NCBI RefSeq assembly: GCF_033898525.1
Contig: NZ_JAXAFJ010000001.1
Span: forward strand, 248,001 to 312,000
Origin: Flaviflagellibacter rhizophilus
GTDB lineage: Bacteria > Pseudomonadota > Alphaproteobacteria > Rhizobiales > Methylopilaceae
Length of the DNA stretch: 64,000 bases
Reading direction: 5' to 3'
Numbering within the stretch: the stretch's first letter is position 1; every line of letters starts with the position of its first letter. Below, one piece after another: positions 54,327-62,920 of this stretch. The notes beneath the pieces are model-generated. The model saw nothing but the letters and a program-made list of their open reading frames with translations, searched no databases and had not been told where the DNA came from. Position numbers and translations under genes: made by a program.

Positions 54327-55108
54327 CGGATCCCCAACCGGTGACCGAGGACGTGGTTCTCGAAATCAGCGGCCTGACGAAATCGTTCGGCCAGAACATC
54401 GTGCTCGACGGCGTCTCGCTGAAGGTGCGCCGCGGCGAAACCGTCTGCTTGCTGGGTCCCAGCGGTTCCGGAAAGTCCACCCTGCTGCGCTGCGTCAACT
54501 TTCTTGAGCGCCCCGACCAGGGAGCGATCTACCTGTCCGGCGAGCGTGTGGGCCTGCGCCCGGGGGGCGTGGTCAAGATGACGAACTCCGAGCTTGCCAA
54601 GGCACGATCGCGCATTGGCATGGTGTTCCAGCACTTCAATCTCTGGCCTCACCTCACTGTTCTGCAAAATCTCATCGAGGCGCCGATCCATGTCCAGCGC
54701 CGCAGGCGCGACGAGGTGGTGGCTGAAGCCGAGGTGCTGCTCGAACGCGTCGGCCTCTCCAGCAAGCGAGACGTGTTCCCGAGTCACCTTTCGGGCGGAC
54801 AAAAGCAGCGCGTGGGAATCGCTCGCGCGCTGGCCATGCGGCCAGAGCTGCTGCTGTTTGATGAGCCCACTTCGGCACTCGATCCAGAGCTGGTCGGCGA
54901 GGTGGTCGCGGTGATGAAGGTATTGGCGGAGGCCGGCAGCACCATGCTGGTGGTGACGCATGAGATGGGATTTGCCCGCGAGACCGCCAACGAGGTGATC
55001 CTGATGGATGGCGGACGCATCGTGGAAAGCGGCCCGCCCGCCACCTTCTTCAACACCCCAAAAACGGACCGGGCACGGCAGTTCCTGCAACGCTACGTCA
55101 ATGGCTGA
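54323..55108 (+). CDS. Amino-acid-type ABC transporter ATP-binding protein
   Basis: 261 aa. Walker A GPSGSGKST (45-53), signature LSGGQ (about 156-160) and Walker B LLLFDEP are intact; the DEPTSALDPELVGEV form is typical of GlnQ/HisP-type ATPases. Powers the importer encoded just upstream. Confidence 0.95.
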   Translation: MTDPQPVTEDVVLEISGLTKSFGQNIVLDGVSLKVRRGETVCLLGPSGSGKSTLLRCVNFLERPDQGAIYLSGERVGLRPGGVVKMTNSELAKARSRIGMVFQHFNLWPHLTVLQNLIEAPIHVQRRRRDEVVAEAEVLLERVGLSSKRDVFPSHLSGGQKQRVGIARALAMRPELLLFDEPTSALDPELVGEVVAVMKVLAEAGSTMLVVTHEMGFARETANEVILMDGGRIVESGPPATFFNTPKTDRARQFLQRYVNG

Positions 55109-55137
55109 GACCCGCCGGCTCGACACAGGAGAGTTCC

Positions 55138-55767
55138 ATGAGTGATGTTCCCAGCGCGAGCGATCTGCAGGGCGTTGTCTACGACGCCGTCGTTCCAGCC
55201 CGCACGCCGTGGAGCCGTGTCATCAAGGCCGGCGAGGTCCTGCGGCTGATTGATCTGGAAGGTCAGCAGGCGGTCGATTTCCTCTGCTACAGCGCCGCCG
55301 ATCCCGGCGACCGCTACAATTCGATGAACACCGTCAAGGTGCAGGGCAACACCTATGTGTCCAAGGGCACGGTGCTTTACAGCGACAGCGGGCTGCCCCT
55401 GTTCACCGTGATCGAGGACAGCCTGGGCCAGCACGACACCGTCTATGGGTGCTGCAGCAATCCCAACAACCGGCTGCGCTACGGCGTCGAAACCACGGAA
55501 AGCTGCTACTCGAACTTCCTGTGCGAACTGGCGACCCACGGCATGGACCGCAGCGCCATCGTCAGCAATGTGAACTTCTTCATGCAGGTTCCGATCATGC
55601 CGGATGGCGGCGCCGGCGTCGCGGCGGATGTCTCGCCTCCGGGCAGCCATGTGGATCTCCGCGCCGAGACGGATGTGCTGGCCGTGCTGTCCAATTGCCC
55701 GCAGATGCACAATCCCTGCAACGCCTACAACCCGACGCCCATCCGGGTGATCGTGCGCGCGGCCTAG
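55138..55767 (+). CDS. DUF1989 / urea carboxylase-associated family protein
   Basis: 209 aa, GGAGAG ribosome site. Conserved segments GQQAVDFLCYSA, YNSMNTVKVQGNTYVSKGTVLYSD, CCSNPNN and NCPQMHNPCNAYNPTPI match DUF1989 proteins, with several Cys/His residues that may bind metal. Two such proteins form carboxyguanidine deiminase in guanidine degradation; here only one copy exists and no urea carboxylase is adjacent, so a different substrate is likely. Confidence 0.88.
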   Translation: MSDVPSASDLQGVVYDAVVPARTPWSRVIKAGEVLRLIDLEGQQAVDFLCYSAADPGDRYNSMNTVKVQGNTYVSKGTVLYSDSGLPLFTVIEDSLGQHDTVYGCCSNPNNRLRYGVETTESCYSNFLCELATHGMDRSAIVSNVNFFMQVPIMPDGGAGVAADVSPPGSHVDLRAETDVLAVLSNCPQMHNPCNAYNPTPIRVIVRAA

Positions 55768-55800
55768 ACGGCCGCCTTCGCCTCCCAACAGAGCAGGACC

Positions 55801-56793
55801 ATGGCCGTGACGGCGAAGCTGCGTGTGCACATCCAGGAATATGACGGCCCCAACGAGGTGTTCCGCATCAACGCCGCCAAATACGGGCGGCACAGCGCGG
55901 GCGATCCCGAGATCGCCGAACGGCTCGACGTCAGCTTCGGCCGCAGCGAGGACGACCTGCGGGCCGGGCTGGTCGACGCCGAGGTTCTGGTCTGCGGCCA
56001 TCTGCACCACGCCGATCTCAAGGCGGGAGCGCCGCGCCTCCGGTGGGTGCAGTCGATCTTCGCCGGCGTGGACGAACTGATCCCGCTGCTCTCCGACGTT
56101 GTCACCTTGACCAATGGCAGCGGCCTCCACGCCCAGAAGGCCGGCGAGTACGGCATGGGCGCCATCCTGATGCTGAACAGCGCCGTGCCGCATTTCATCG
56201 AGGCGCAGCGCGCGCGACAATGGACGCAGATCTACACGCCTACGGTGCGTGGACGGACGGTCTTGATCCTCGGCACCGGCCGGCTAGGCGGGGCCATCGC
56301 CCGGTTTGCGCAGCAGTTCGGAATGAACGTGATCGGCGTCGCCCGTACGGCCGGCGCGCGGCCGGACTTCCCGAATTGCCACGGCGTCGGTGAACTGCAC
56401 GATCTGCTTCCGCGCGCCGATTTCCTGGTCCTGATCGTGCCCAACACACCGGCAACGACCGGCCTGATCGGGCGCGCCGAGCTCGATCTGCTGCCCGCCC
56501 ATGCCGGCATCGTCAGCCTCGGCCGGTCGCAGGTGATGGACCATGCCGCGCTGATCGCAAAGCTGGAGGCGAACGAACTCGGCGGCGCCTTCCTCGACGT
56601 GTTCGACCAGGAGCCGCTGCCGCCGGACGATCCGCTCTGGTCCGTGCCGCGCGTGGTCATCAGCCCGCACTGCACCCTGGATGACGGCCCCGGCTACGTC
56701 GCTCTCGCACTGGATCTGTTCTTCGCCAATGCCCGCCGCTATCGCGCGGGGGAACCGCTGCACAACGTCATCGACCAGCGAAGGGGCTATTGA
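55801..56793 (+). CDS. D-2-hydroxyacid dehydrogenase family protein
   Basis: 330 aa. NAD-binding GTGRLG at 158-163; catalytic Arg242 (SLGRSQ), Glu271 (FDQEPLP) and His290 (ISPH) are in place. Oxidises a D-2-hydroxy acid or reduces a 2-keto acid. The stop overlaps the amidase ATG by one base (TGATG). Confidence 0.92.
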   Translation: MAVTAKLRVHIQEYDGPNEVFRINAAKYGRHSAGDPEIAERLDVSFGRSEDDLRAGLVDAEVLVCGHLHHADLKAGAPRLRWVQSIFAGVDELIPLLSDVVTLTNGSGLHAQKAGEYGMGAILMLNSAVPHFIEAQRARQWTQIYTPTVRGRTVLILGTGRLGGAIARFAQQFGMNVIGVARTAGARPDFPNCHGVGELHDLLPRADFLVLIVPNTPATTGLIGRAELDLLPAHAGIVSLGRSQVMDHAALIAKLEANELGGAFLDVFDQEPLPPDDPLWSVPRVVISPHCTLDDGPGYVALALDLFFANARRYRAGEPLHNVIDQRRGY

Positions 56794-58058
56794 TGAGCGA
56801 CGCCGACGCAATCCGGACCGTCCTGCAGCGCATCCGGGACGCCGACACCGGGTTGAGGGCGTTCGTCCACATCGCCGCCGACCCGCTTTCCGATGGTCCG
56901 GCTCAGGACGCCGCTGGTCCATTGAGCGGGGTGGCCGTCGCGGTGAAGGACATCTTCGACACGGCGGACATGCCCACCGCTTACGGCTCCCGGATCTATG
57001 AGGGCTGCCAGCCGCGTATGGATGCGGCCATCGTGACGGCGCTGAAGCGCGCCGGCGCCTTCGTGGTCGGCAAGACGACGACGACCGAGTTCGCCACGTC
57101 TCCGCCCACGCCAACCCTGAACCCGCGCAATGCGGCGCACACCCCTGGTGGCTCCTCCGCGGGCTCCGCGGCCGCGGTTGCTGCCGGCCTCGTGCCCGTT
57201 GCCATCGGCACCCAGACGCTCGGCTCCATCATCCGGCCGGCCTCCTTCTGCGGCGTGGTCGGGTTCAAGCCGACCTATGGCTGGTTTCCGACGGCGGGAA
57301 TGAAGAACCTGTCGACGTCGCTGGACACGATCGGCCTGCTGGCCGCGAGCACCGCCGACGCGGAGCGCGTCTACCGAGCTTTGGTTCCTGGCGAGGCCGA
57401 GCCCACCGGCCGGCCGCCGAGGCTCGCCTTCAGCCGACAGCCGCACTGGGACAATGCGACGCCGGATGCCCGGGCCGCGATCGAGGCCTGCGTGGACACG
57501 CTTCGCGCAGCCGGTGTGACCGTCGACGAGATCGTCATGCCTGATGAATTCGACGCCATGACCGATGCGGCCAACGTGATCCACGATTACGAGATGCACC
57601 GCTCGCTCGCACCGGAATGGACAGCGGCGCACGACAAGATGGACCCGGCGCTCGCCGCTCGCGTGGAGAGAGCCGGCCGTTGGACCGCCGAGGATTATCG
57701 CCGCGCCCTTGCCGCGTCCGAGGAACAGAGGCGCGCGACGGACGCGCTGATCGCGCCCTATAGCGGCGTGGTCTGCCTGGCGGCCCCCGGCGAGGCCCCG
57801 GCAGGATTGGCGGCAACGGGCGATCCGATGATGAACAGCGCCTGGACCGCGCTGCAAGTGCCGTGCCTCACCCTGCCGGCACTGCGCGGTGCCACTGGCC
57901 TGCCTATCGGGCTGCAGATCGTGAGCGGCCGTTACAGCGACCTCGACCTGCTCCGCACGGCGGCTCGTCTCGAGGCGTTGCTGGGCGACACCCTGTTCAA
58001 GCCGGGCCAGACCGTGCCGAAACCGAATGCGCTGAGCATTCCGGCCTCCCGCTCCTGA
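56793..58058 (+). CDS. Amidase (amidase signature family)
   Basis: 421 aa from ATG 56793, with AAGGGG seven bases upstream; a TTG one codon earlier is possible. Amidase signature residues: Lys52 (AVKDIFDT), the cis-Ser in GGSSAGS (119-125) and nucleophile Ser145 (TLGSIIRP). It releases ammonia from an amide; substrate unknown. The linkage with hydroxyacid dehydrogenase suggests that the acid product is oxidised. Confidence 0.93.
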   Translation: MSDADAIRTVLQRIRDADTGLRAFVHIAADPLSDGPAQDAAGPLSGVAVAVKDIFDTADMPTAYGSRIYEGCQPRMDAAIVTALKRAGAFVVGKTTTTEFATSPPTPTLNPRNAAHTPGGSSAGSAAAVAAGLVPVAIGTQTLGSIIRPASFCGVVGFKPTYGWFPTAGMKNLSTSLDTIGLLAASTADAERVYRALVPGEAEPTGRPPRLAFSRQPHWDNATPDARAAIEACVDTLRAAGVTVDEIVMPDEFDAMTDAANVIHDYEMHRSLAPEWTAAHDKMDPALAARVERAGRWTAEDYRRALAASEEQRRATDALIAPYSGVVCLAAPGEAPAGLAATGDPMMNSAWTALQVPCLTLPALRGATGLPIGLQIVSGRYSDLDLLRTAARLEALLGDTLFKPGQTVPKPNALSIPASRS

Positions 58059-58409
58059 GGGACCTCGCCCGAACGTGCTGGTGCAGTTTCGCGTCACCAC
58101 GCCTTCCATCGCCAACTGAGGTAGGGCAAGGCCAATCCCCGCGGTGAGCTGTCCGGCTGCGATTACTGGCCGACAAGCGGCCGCTGCGGCGGGGGCTGGC
58201 AGAGCGGCACAGCCTTGTGGAGCCCGATTGCGCACGCCTCGTCGGCCGGGGCTTCGGGGTCTTCAGCTTCAACACGGAGACCGAGGTCATCTCCGAGTGA
58301 ACAAGATCTACGAACATGGGTTCACAGAGGGGAGGAACTCCACGACCTCGCTGCTGACGCGATTGCAGCCTCAAGCGGCAGCGGCTTCATCCCTGACTGG
58401 AGAACAACA
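58059..58409. other. 350-base gap, possible remains of coding sequence
   Basis: A plus-strand frame reads ARLVGRGFGVFSFNTETEV before a stop near 58300, and a minus-strand frame has GIGLALPQLAMEG, reminiscent of a LysR C-terminus. Neither is long enough to name. The region may be a deletion scar plus promoter. Confidence 0.35.
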
Positions 58410-59255
58410 ATGGATCAGCATCCCGCCATCACAGCCGGCCGCGTCGCGGTCATCACTGGCGCCGCAAGCGGCATCGGCCTCGCGGTTGCCGGAAGGCTGG
58501 GCGAGGCCGGCATGCGCCTCGTCATTGCCGACATAGACGAGGACCAACTGAACCAGGCCGCAGAGGATCTGCGCGGGCAAGGGATTGAGGTGCATCCGGT
58601 GCCCACCGATGTAAGCGATGGAGCTGATCTGGCCGCGCTCAAGAAGGCGGCTGATGCGATCGGACCGGTCTCACTGCTGATGAACAATGCCGGGCGAGAA
58701 GGCGGCGGCGGCATCCTTGCCGGCCCGGATGTATGGAAGCAGACGATAGCGACGAACCTCATGGGCGTGGTTTATGGGGTTCAGCAGTTTCTGCCGGACA
58801 TGATGGCGGCAGACTGGCCGTGCACGATCGTGAACACCGGCTCCAAACAAGGCATCACGCTTCCGCCGGGAGATACGGCGTACAATGTCAGCAAGGCCGG
58901 GCTGAAGGCGCTGACGGAGTCCCTGGCACACGATCTACTCGCCACCCATCGCCGGGTGAGCGCCCATCTGCTGGTCCCCGGCTTCACCTATACCGGCTTC
59001 ACAAAGCGTCGGGGCATTGCAGAGAAGCCAGCCGCTGCGTGGACGGCCGAGCAGGTAGCTGACTTCATGCTCGCCGGAATGGCGCGCGGCGACTTCTACA
59101 TCCTGTGCCCGGACAATGATGTGACCCGCCAGACGGACGAGCGGCGGATCGCCTGGAATGTCGGCGACATCATCGAAAACCGCCCTGCTCTGTCGCGATG
59201 GCATCCGGATTACGCCGATGCGTTCAAGGCTCATATGAAGGGAGAGCCCGCATGA
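58410..59255 (+). CDS. Short-chain dehydrogenase/reductase
   Basis: 281 aa from ATG 58410 with GGAGAAC upstream. TGAASGIG (16-23), NNAG (92-95), Ser145, Tyr158 and Lys162 make a classical SDR; Asp41 suggests NAD+. The C-terminal extension (VTRQTDERRIAWNVGDIIENRPALSRW in parts) is longer than in basic SDRs and resembles that of other catabolic SDRs of this size. Its stop overlaps the start of a truncated dehydrogenase. Confidence 0.9.
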   Translation: MDQHPAITAGRVAVITGAASGIGLAVAGRLGEAGMRLVIADIDEDQLNQAAEDLRGQGIEVHPVPTDVSDGADLAALKKAADAIGPVSLLMNNAGREGGGGILAGPDVWKQTIATNLMGVVYGVQQFLPDMMAADWPCTIVNTGSKQGITLPPGDTAYNVSKAGLKALTESLAHDLLATHRRVSAHLLVPGFTYTGFTKRRGIAEKPAAAWTAEQVADFMLAGMARGDFYILCPDNDVTRQTDERRIAWNVGDIIENRPALSRWHPDYADAFKAHMKGEPA

Positions 59256-59326
59256 GAGCCGGCTTCATCGGCATGGGCCGGATGACTGGCTCGATGGCCG
59301 CGCACCCTCAAGGCAGGCCACAGTGA
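59252..59326 (+). pseudogene. Severely truncated 3-hydroxyisobutyrate/6-phosphogluconate dehydrogenase-like gene
   Basis: ATG 59252 overlaps the SDR stop (ATGA). The 24 codons begin MRAGFIGMGRMTGSMAA, which is the N-terminal NAD(P)-binding strand and GxGxxG loop of the beta-hydroxyacid dehydrogenase family, then a stop. The usual 290 residues are gone. It marks a deletion or recombination point at the end of the cluster. Confidence 0.7.
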
Positions 59327-59438
59327 CGTGTGGAATCCGCCGCTCCGGGCAAGCGCCGGGCAGTTCGTGCGACGAGGAGCCGGGGATCGGCTGAGATCAG
59401 TGCCTTCTGCTCTGAGGACTTCGTGTTGAATCGAAGGC

Positions 59439-60452
59439 TCAGAAGCCTTCGAGCACGATCTTACCCTTCGCCGTACCGCTCTCAAGCACCGCATGCGCCC
59501 TTTTTAGATTGGCTGCGTTGATCGGCGTCAGCCGCTCCGTCACTGTCGTGCGGATCTGGCCCGCATCCACGAGCCGCGCGATCTCGGCGAGGATCTTGCC
59601 CTGCTCGTCCATATCGGGCGTCTCGAAGAGCGAGCGGGTGAACATCAGCTCCCAGTGAATCGAGACGGCTTTGCGCTTGAAGGCGTTGACGTCGAGTGTC
59701 TCAGGATCGTCGATCAGTCCGAACCGTCCCTGTGGGGCGATGAGCTCGACAATTTCCGCGAGATGCTGATGCGTCTCGGTTGTCGAAAACACGAAAGCCG
59801 GCGCGCCGAAACCGAGAGCGGCGACCTGTTCGGCCAATGGCTTGCGGTGATCGACCACGTGATGAGCGCCCAGCTCCTTCACCCAGGCCTCCGTCTCCGG
59901 CCGCGAGGCGGTGGCAATGACGGTGAGGTCCGTCAGCGCCCGCACAAGCTGGATCGCGATGGAGCCGACGCCGCCCGCACCGCCGACAATGAGGACAGCC
60001 TTCGCAGCGCCCGGCACAGCTTTCCGGACATCCAGCCGGTCGAAGAGCATCTCCCAAGCCGTGAGCGCTGTGAGTGGGAGCGCCGCCGCTTCGGAGTTCG
60101 ATAAAGAAGCAGGCTTTGGCCCGACGATGCGCTCGTCGACGAGATGAAGCGCGCTGTTCGCACCAGAGCGGGTGATTGAGCCTGCATAGAACACAGCGTC
60201 GCCCGACTTGAAGCCCGTGACGGCCTCGCCGACCTCCACCACATGCCCGACGGCGTCCCACCCAAGTACCTTCCATTCGCCTTCCGGCGGCGTTGCGCTA
60301 CGTCGGACCTTGGTGTCTACCGGGTTCACCGACACCGCCTCGACGGCAACGAGGAGGTCGCGTCCCGTGGGAACGGGGCGCGGAAGCTCGATGTCCTCCA
60401 AAGCGTCCACGCGGTCGATCGCACCGGGTGTCCTGTAGCCTATGGCTTTCAT
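59439..60452 (-). CDS. Zinc-independent MDR family oxidoreductase (quinone oxidoreductase-like)
   Basis: 337 aa. MDR fold with MKAIGYRTPGAID at the start, GWDAVGHVVEVGEAV (64-78) and the NADPH loop GGAGGVGS (157-164). No catalytic zinc cysteine/histidine set is visible, so it fits the quinone reductase/ZADH-like branch. It points towards the catabolic cluster from the other side. Physiological role unknown. Confidence 0.9.
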   Translation of the reverse strand: MKAIGYRTPGAIDRVDALEDIELPRPVPTGRDLLVAVEAVSVNPVDTKVRRSATPPEGEWKVLGWDAVGHVVEVGEAVTGFKSGDAVFYAGSITRSGANSALHLVDERIVGPKPASLSNSEAAALPLTALTAWEMLFDRLDVRKAVPGAAKAVLIVGGAGGVGSIAIQLVRALTDLTVIATASRPETEAWVKELGAHHVVDHRKPLAEQVAALGFGAPAFVFSTTETHQHLAEIVELIAPQGRFGLIDDPETLDVNAFKRKAVSIHWELMFTRSLFETPDMDEQGKILAEIARLVDAGQIRTTVTERLTPINAANLKRAHAVLESGTAKGKIVLEGF

Positions 60453-60750
60453 GGGTTCGCTCCCGCGCTACGTGGGCTGATGTGAGCCGAAACTGGGGCT
60501 GCGCTCGGGAGTCTGCAAGACGCCTGTCCCTCCGCCATTGCGTCTACATTGCGCATCAGCGCGGAGGTGAATGCTTCCAGCGCTGGCTGGCTACTGCAGC
60601 TCGCTGAGCCCGTCGTCAGGCTTGAGTTCCGTTGAACCTGGACCGCGTTTACCTGAGAAAAGCCCGTCGCATCACCTGCGGATTTTCGAGCGAAGAAAAT
60701 CACTTAGCTAATTCTTCAGGGCACTAGCTGAGGTTCAGAATGCTGTGGCG

Positions 60751-61647
60751 TCAGCCAGTGCTGTCCGCAGCCAGGCGTCGAGAAAGTTGTTCGGCAAATT
60801 TGGAAGCGGCAATGGGCAAGCTTCTACCTCTTGCATAGCCAAGGACAAGCGCGAGCAACGGGACGTCTTTTGGATGGAGCGGCCTGAGGCAAAGGCCTTC
60901 GCGGGTGGGACCGGCAAGCGCGATGTGAAACGAGATGACCTGCTCCCGTAGCGTAAAGTTCCGCAGGAACTCGATGGACCCTGATTCGATCGCGACATCG
61001 GCTGTCGCTTGAGTGCGGGCGAGGGCCGCATCCAGAACATGACGGATGGCGAGCGAGCGATCGGGCATGGCCAGCGGGTACTGCAGGCACTCGCGCAGGC
61101 GGATCGGACCATTCTGCGCCAAGGGATGGTTGCGGTTCATCACCGCGCACAGCGGGTAGCTGCCCGACATCAGAACAGTCATCTCCGCGGTCGCCGGCGG
61201 ATTGACCAGCAAGGCCAGGTCCGCTTCGAAAGTGACGAGAGACTGGATGCCTTGGGCGTGGTCCCGCATCTGCATGCTGAAGGAGACCAGCGGAAACTGC
61301 CGTCGATACGCGGCAATCTCCTCCGGCAGGAGGTGGTCCACAAACGCCTGGCTGCAGGCGATGGCCACGTGTCCCCGACGCACGCCTGTGAGATCGGCGA
61401 TCTGCGACTGCAGCCGTTCGAAGTCCGAGAACTGGCTGCGGATGTGACGGACCAGCAGCTCCCCGGCTGAGTTCAGGCGCATGCCCTGCGGCAGCCGCTC
61501 GAAAACAGGGGCGCCCAGTTCCGCCTCGAAATCCTGGATCTTCCGGGTAAGAGCGGAAGGCGTGATGTTCATCTGCTCCGCCGTCCTGCGGATCGAGCCC
61601 GTGCGGCTGATCGAGGCAATGTATTCCAGCGTTCTCAGATGCTTCAT
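60751..61647 (-). CDS. LysR-family transcriptional regulator
   Basis: 298 aa from ATG 61645-61647; the longer upstream frame is not family-like. HTH: LEYIASISRTGSIRRTAEQMNITPSALTRKI (in parts), followed by an effector domain (HVAIACSQAFVDHLLPEEIAAY). Divergent from the BMP-type importer with 146 bases between, so it is the probable regulator of that importer. A LysR-type box lies in the gap. Confidence 0.92.
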   Translation of the reverse strand: MKHLRTLEYIASISRTGSIRRTAEQMNITPSALTRKIQDFEAELGAPVFERLPQGMRLNSAGELLVRHIRSQFSDFERLQSQIADLTGVRRGHVAIACSQAFVDHLLPEEIAAYRRQFPLVSFSMQMRDHAQGIQSLVTFEADLALLVNPPATAEMTVLMSGSYPLCAVMNRNHPLAQNGPIRLRECLQYPLAMPDRSLAIRHVLDAALARTQATADVAIESGSIEFLRNFTLREQVISFHIALAGPTREGLCLRPLHPKDVPLLALVLGYARGRSLPIAASKFAEQLSRRLAADSTG

Positions 61648-61662
61648 GCCTTGCGCCCCCGT

Positions 61663-61679
61663 GTTGCAGTCTAGGCAAC
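61663..61679. promoter_or_regulatory. Candidate LysR-type binding box
   Basis: GTTGC-N7-GCAAC is a perfect inverted repeat that contains a T-N11-A core (TGC-N7-GCA), the classical LTTR box. It lies 16 bases upstream of the LysR start codon and in front of the divergent importer genes. Confidence 0.6.
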
Positions 61680-61793
61680 AGGCCGCTCGAAAACCAACAC
61701 TGGCAGCCGCGCGCGTGCCGGATAGTTTTGGCCGGCCGGCATCAGGCCGCTTCCGCTCATCCGGGGCAGACCGTCCCGCCGCTCGAGGTCCAC

Positions 61794-62918
61794 ATGCGCC
61801 AGATCCCCTTGTCCCGCCGTCAGCTCCTCCACGGTCTCGCAGGCGGCACGGCGCTGTTGGCAACGGGGCTGAACGGCATCCGCCCGGCCTTCGCCAAGGA
61901 TCTCACCGTCGGCTTCATCTATGTCGGCCCCAAGGACGACTACGGATACAATCAGGCCCATGCCGAAGGGGCGGCCGCGCTGAAGGCGATGCCCGGCGTC
62001 AAGCTGATCGAAGAGGAGAAGGTCGCCGAGACGCTCGACGTGCAGAAGACCATGGAGAGCATGATCGAGCTGGACGGGGCGACCCTGCTGTTCCCCACCA
62101 GCTTCGGCTATTTCGACCCCCATATGCTGGCGGTCGCCAAGAAATATCCGGCTGTGGAGTTCCGGCATTGCGGCGGCCTGTGGAACGAGGCCAAGCACCC
62201 GAAGAACACCGGCTCCTATTTCGGCTACATCTTCGGCGCGCAATACCTCAGCGGCATCGTCGCGGGGCACACCTCGAAGTCAAAGAAGATCGGCTTCATC
62301 GCCGCCAAGCCCGTGCCGCAGGTGATGGAGAACATCAACGCCTTTGCGCTGGGCGCACGCTCGGTCGATCCGTCGATCACCACGCACGTCATCTTCACCG
62401 GCGACTGGTCGCTTCCCGTCAAGGAAGCGGAGGCCACCAATGCGCTGGCCGATCAGGGCATCGACGTGGTGACCTGCCATGTCGATGGTCCCAAGGTGAT
62501 CATGGAAACCGCGGAGCGCCGCGGCATCTTCGCCTGCGGCTACCATGCCAACCAGGCCAAGCTGGCTCCGAAGGGTTACCTCACCGGTGCCGAGTGGAAC
62601 TGGGCCGAGGTCTACAAGACCTTTGTGACCGCCGCCCAGAAGGGCGAGCCGCTGCCGAACTTCGTGCGCGGCGGCCTTGCCGACGGCTTCGTCAAGACAT
62701 CGGCCTACGGCCCGGCTGTCTCGGAAGGCGCCCGCAAGCACGCCGACGAGGTGAAGGCCAAGATGATGGCCAGCCGCGACTTCGCGGTCTTCCAGGGTCC
62801 GCTGAAGAACAATGCGGGCAAGGAGGTCATCCCGGCCGGCAAGGCTTACGCCGAAAACGCCATCGAACTCGAGAGCATGGACTACCTCGTCGAGGGCGTG
62901 GTCGGCTCGGTCGGCTGA
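61794..62918 (+). CDS. BMP family ABC transporter substrate-binding protein
   Basis: 374 aa from ATG 61794. The N-terminus SRRQLLHGLAGGTALL resembles a Tat signal (twin Arg, residues 8-9), ending near PAFA. The PnrA/BMP fold shows TVGFIYVGPKDDYGYNQAHAEG and GYHANQAKLAPKGYLTG. Members bind nucleosides, purines or related compounds. Two bases separate it from the permease gene. Confidence 0.92.
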   Translation: MRQIPLSRRQLLHGLAGGTALLATGLNGIRPAFAKDLTVGFIYVGPKDDYGYNQAHAEGAAALKAMPGVKLIEEEKVAETLDVQKTMESMIELDGATLLFPTSFGYFDPHMLAVAKKYPAVEFRHCGGLWNEAKHPKNTGSYFGYIFGAQYLSGIVAGHTSKSKKIGFIAAKPVPQVMENINAFALGARSVDPSITTHVIFTGDWSLPVKEAEATNALADQGIDVVTCHVDGPKVIMETAERRGIFACGYHANQAKLAPKGYLTGAEWNWAEVYKTFVTAAQKGEPLPNFVRGGLADGFVKTSAYGPAVSEGARKHADEVKAKMMASRDFAVFQGPLKNNAGKEVIPAGKAYAENAIELESMDYLVEGVVGSVG

Positions 62919-62920
62919 CC

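Noticed and set aside
56787..58235. 482-codon open frame on the minus strand
   Set aside because: Complement of the amidase gene; only the last part outside the amidase has a faint LysR-like string, not enough to call.
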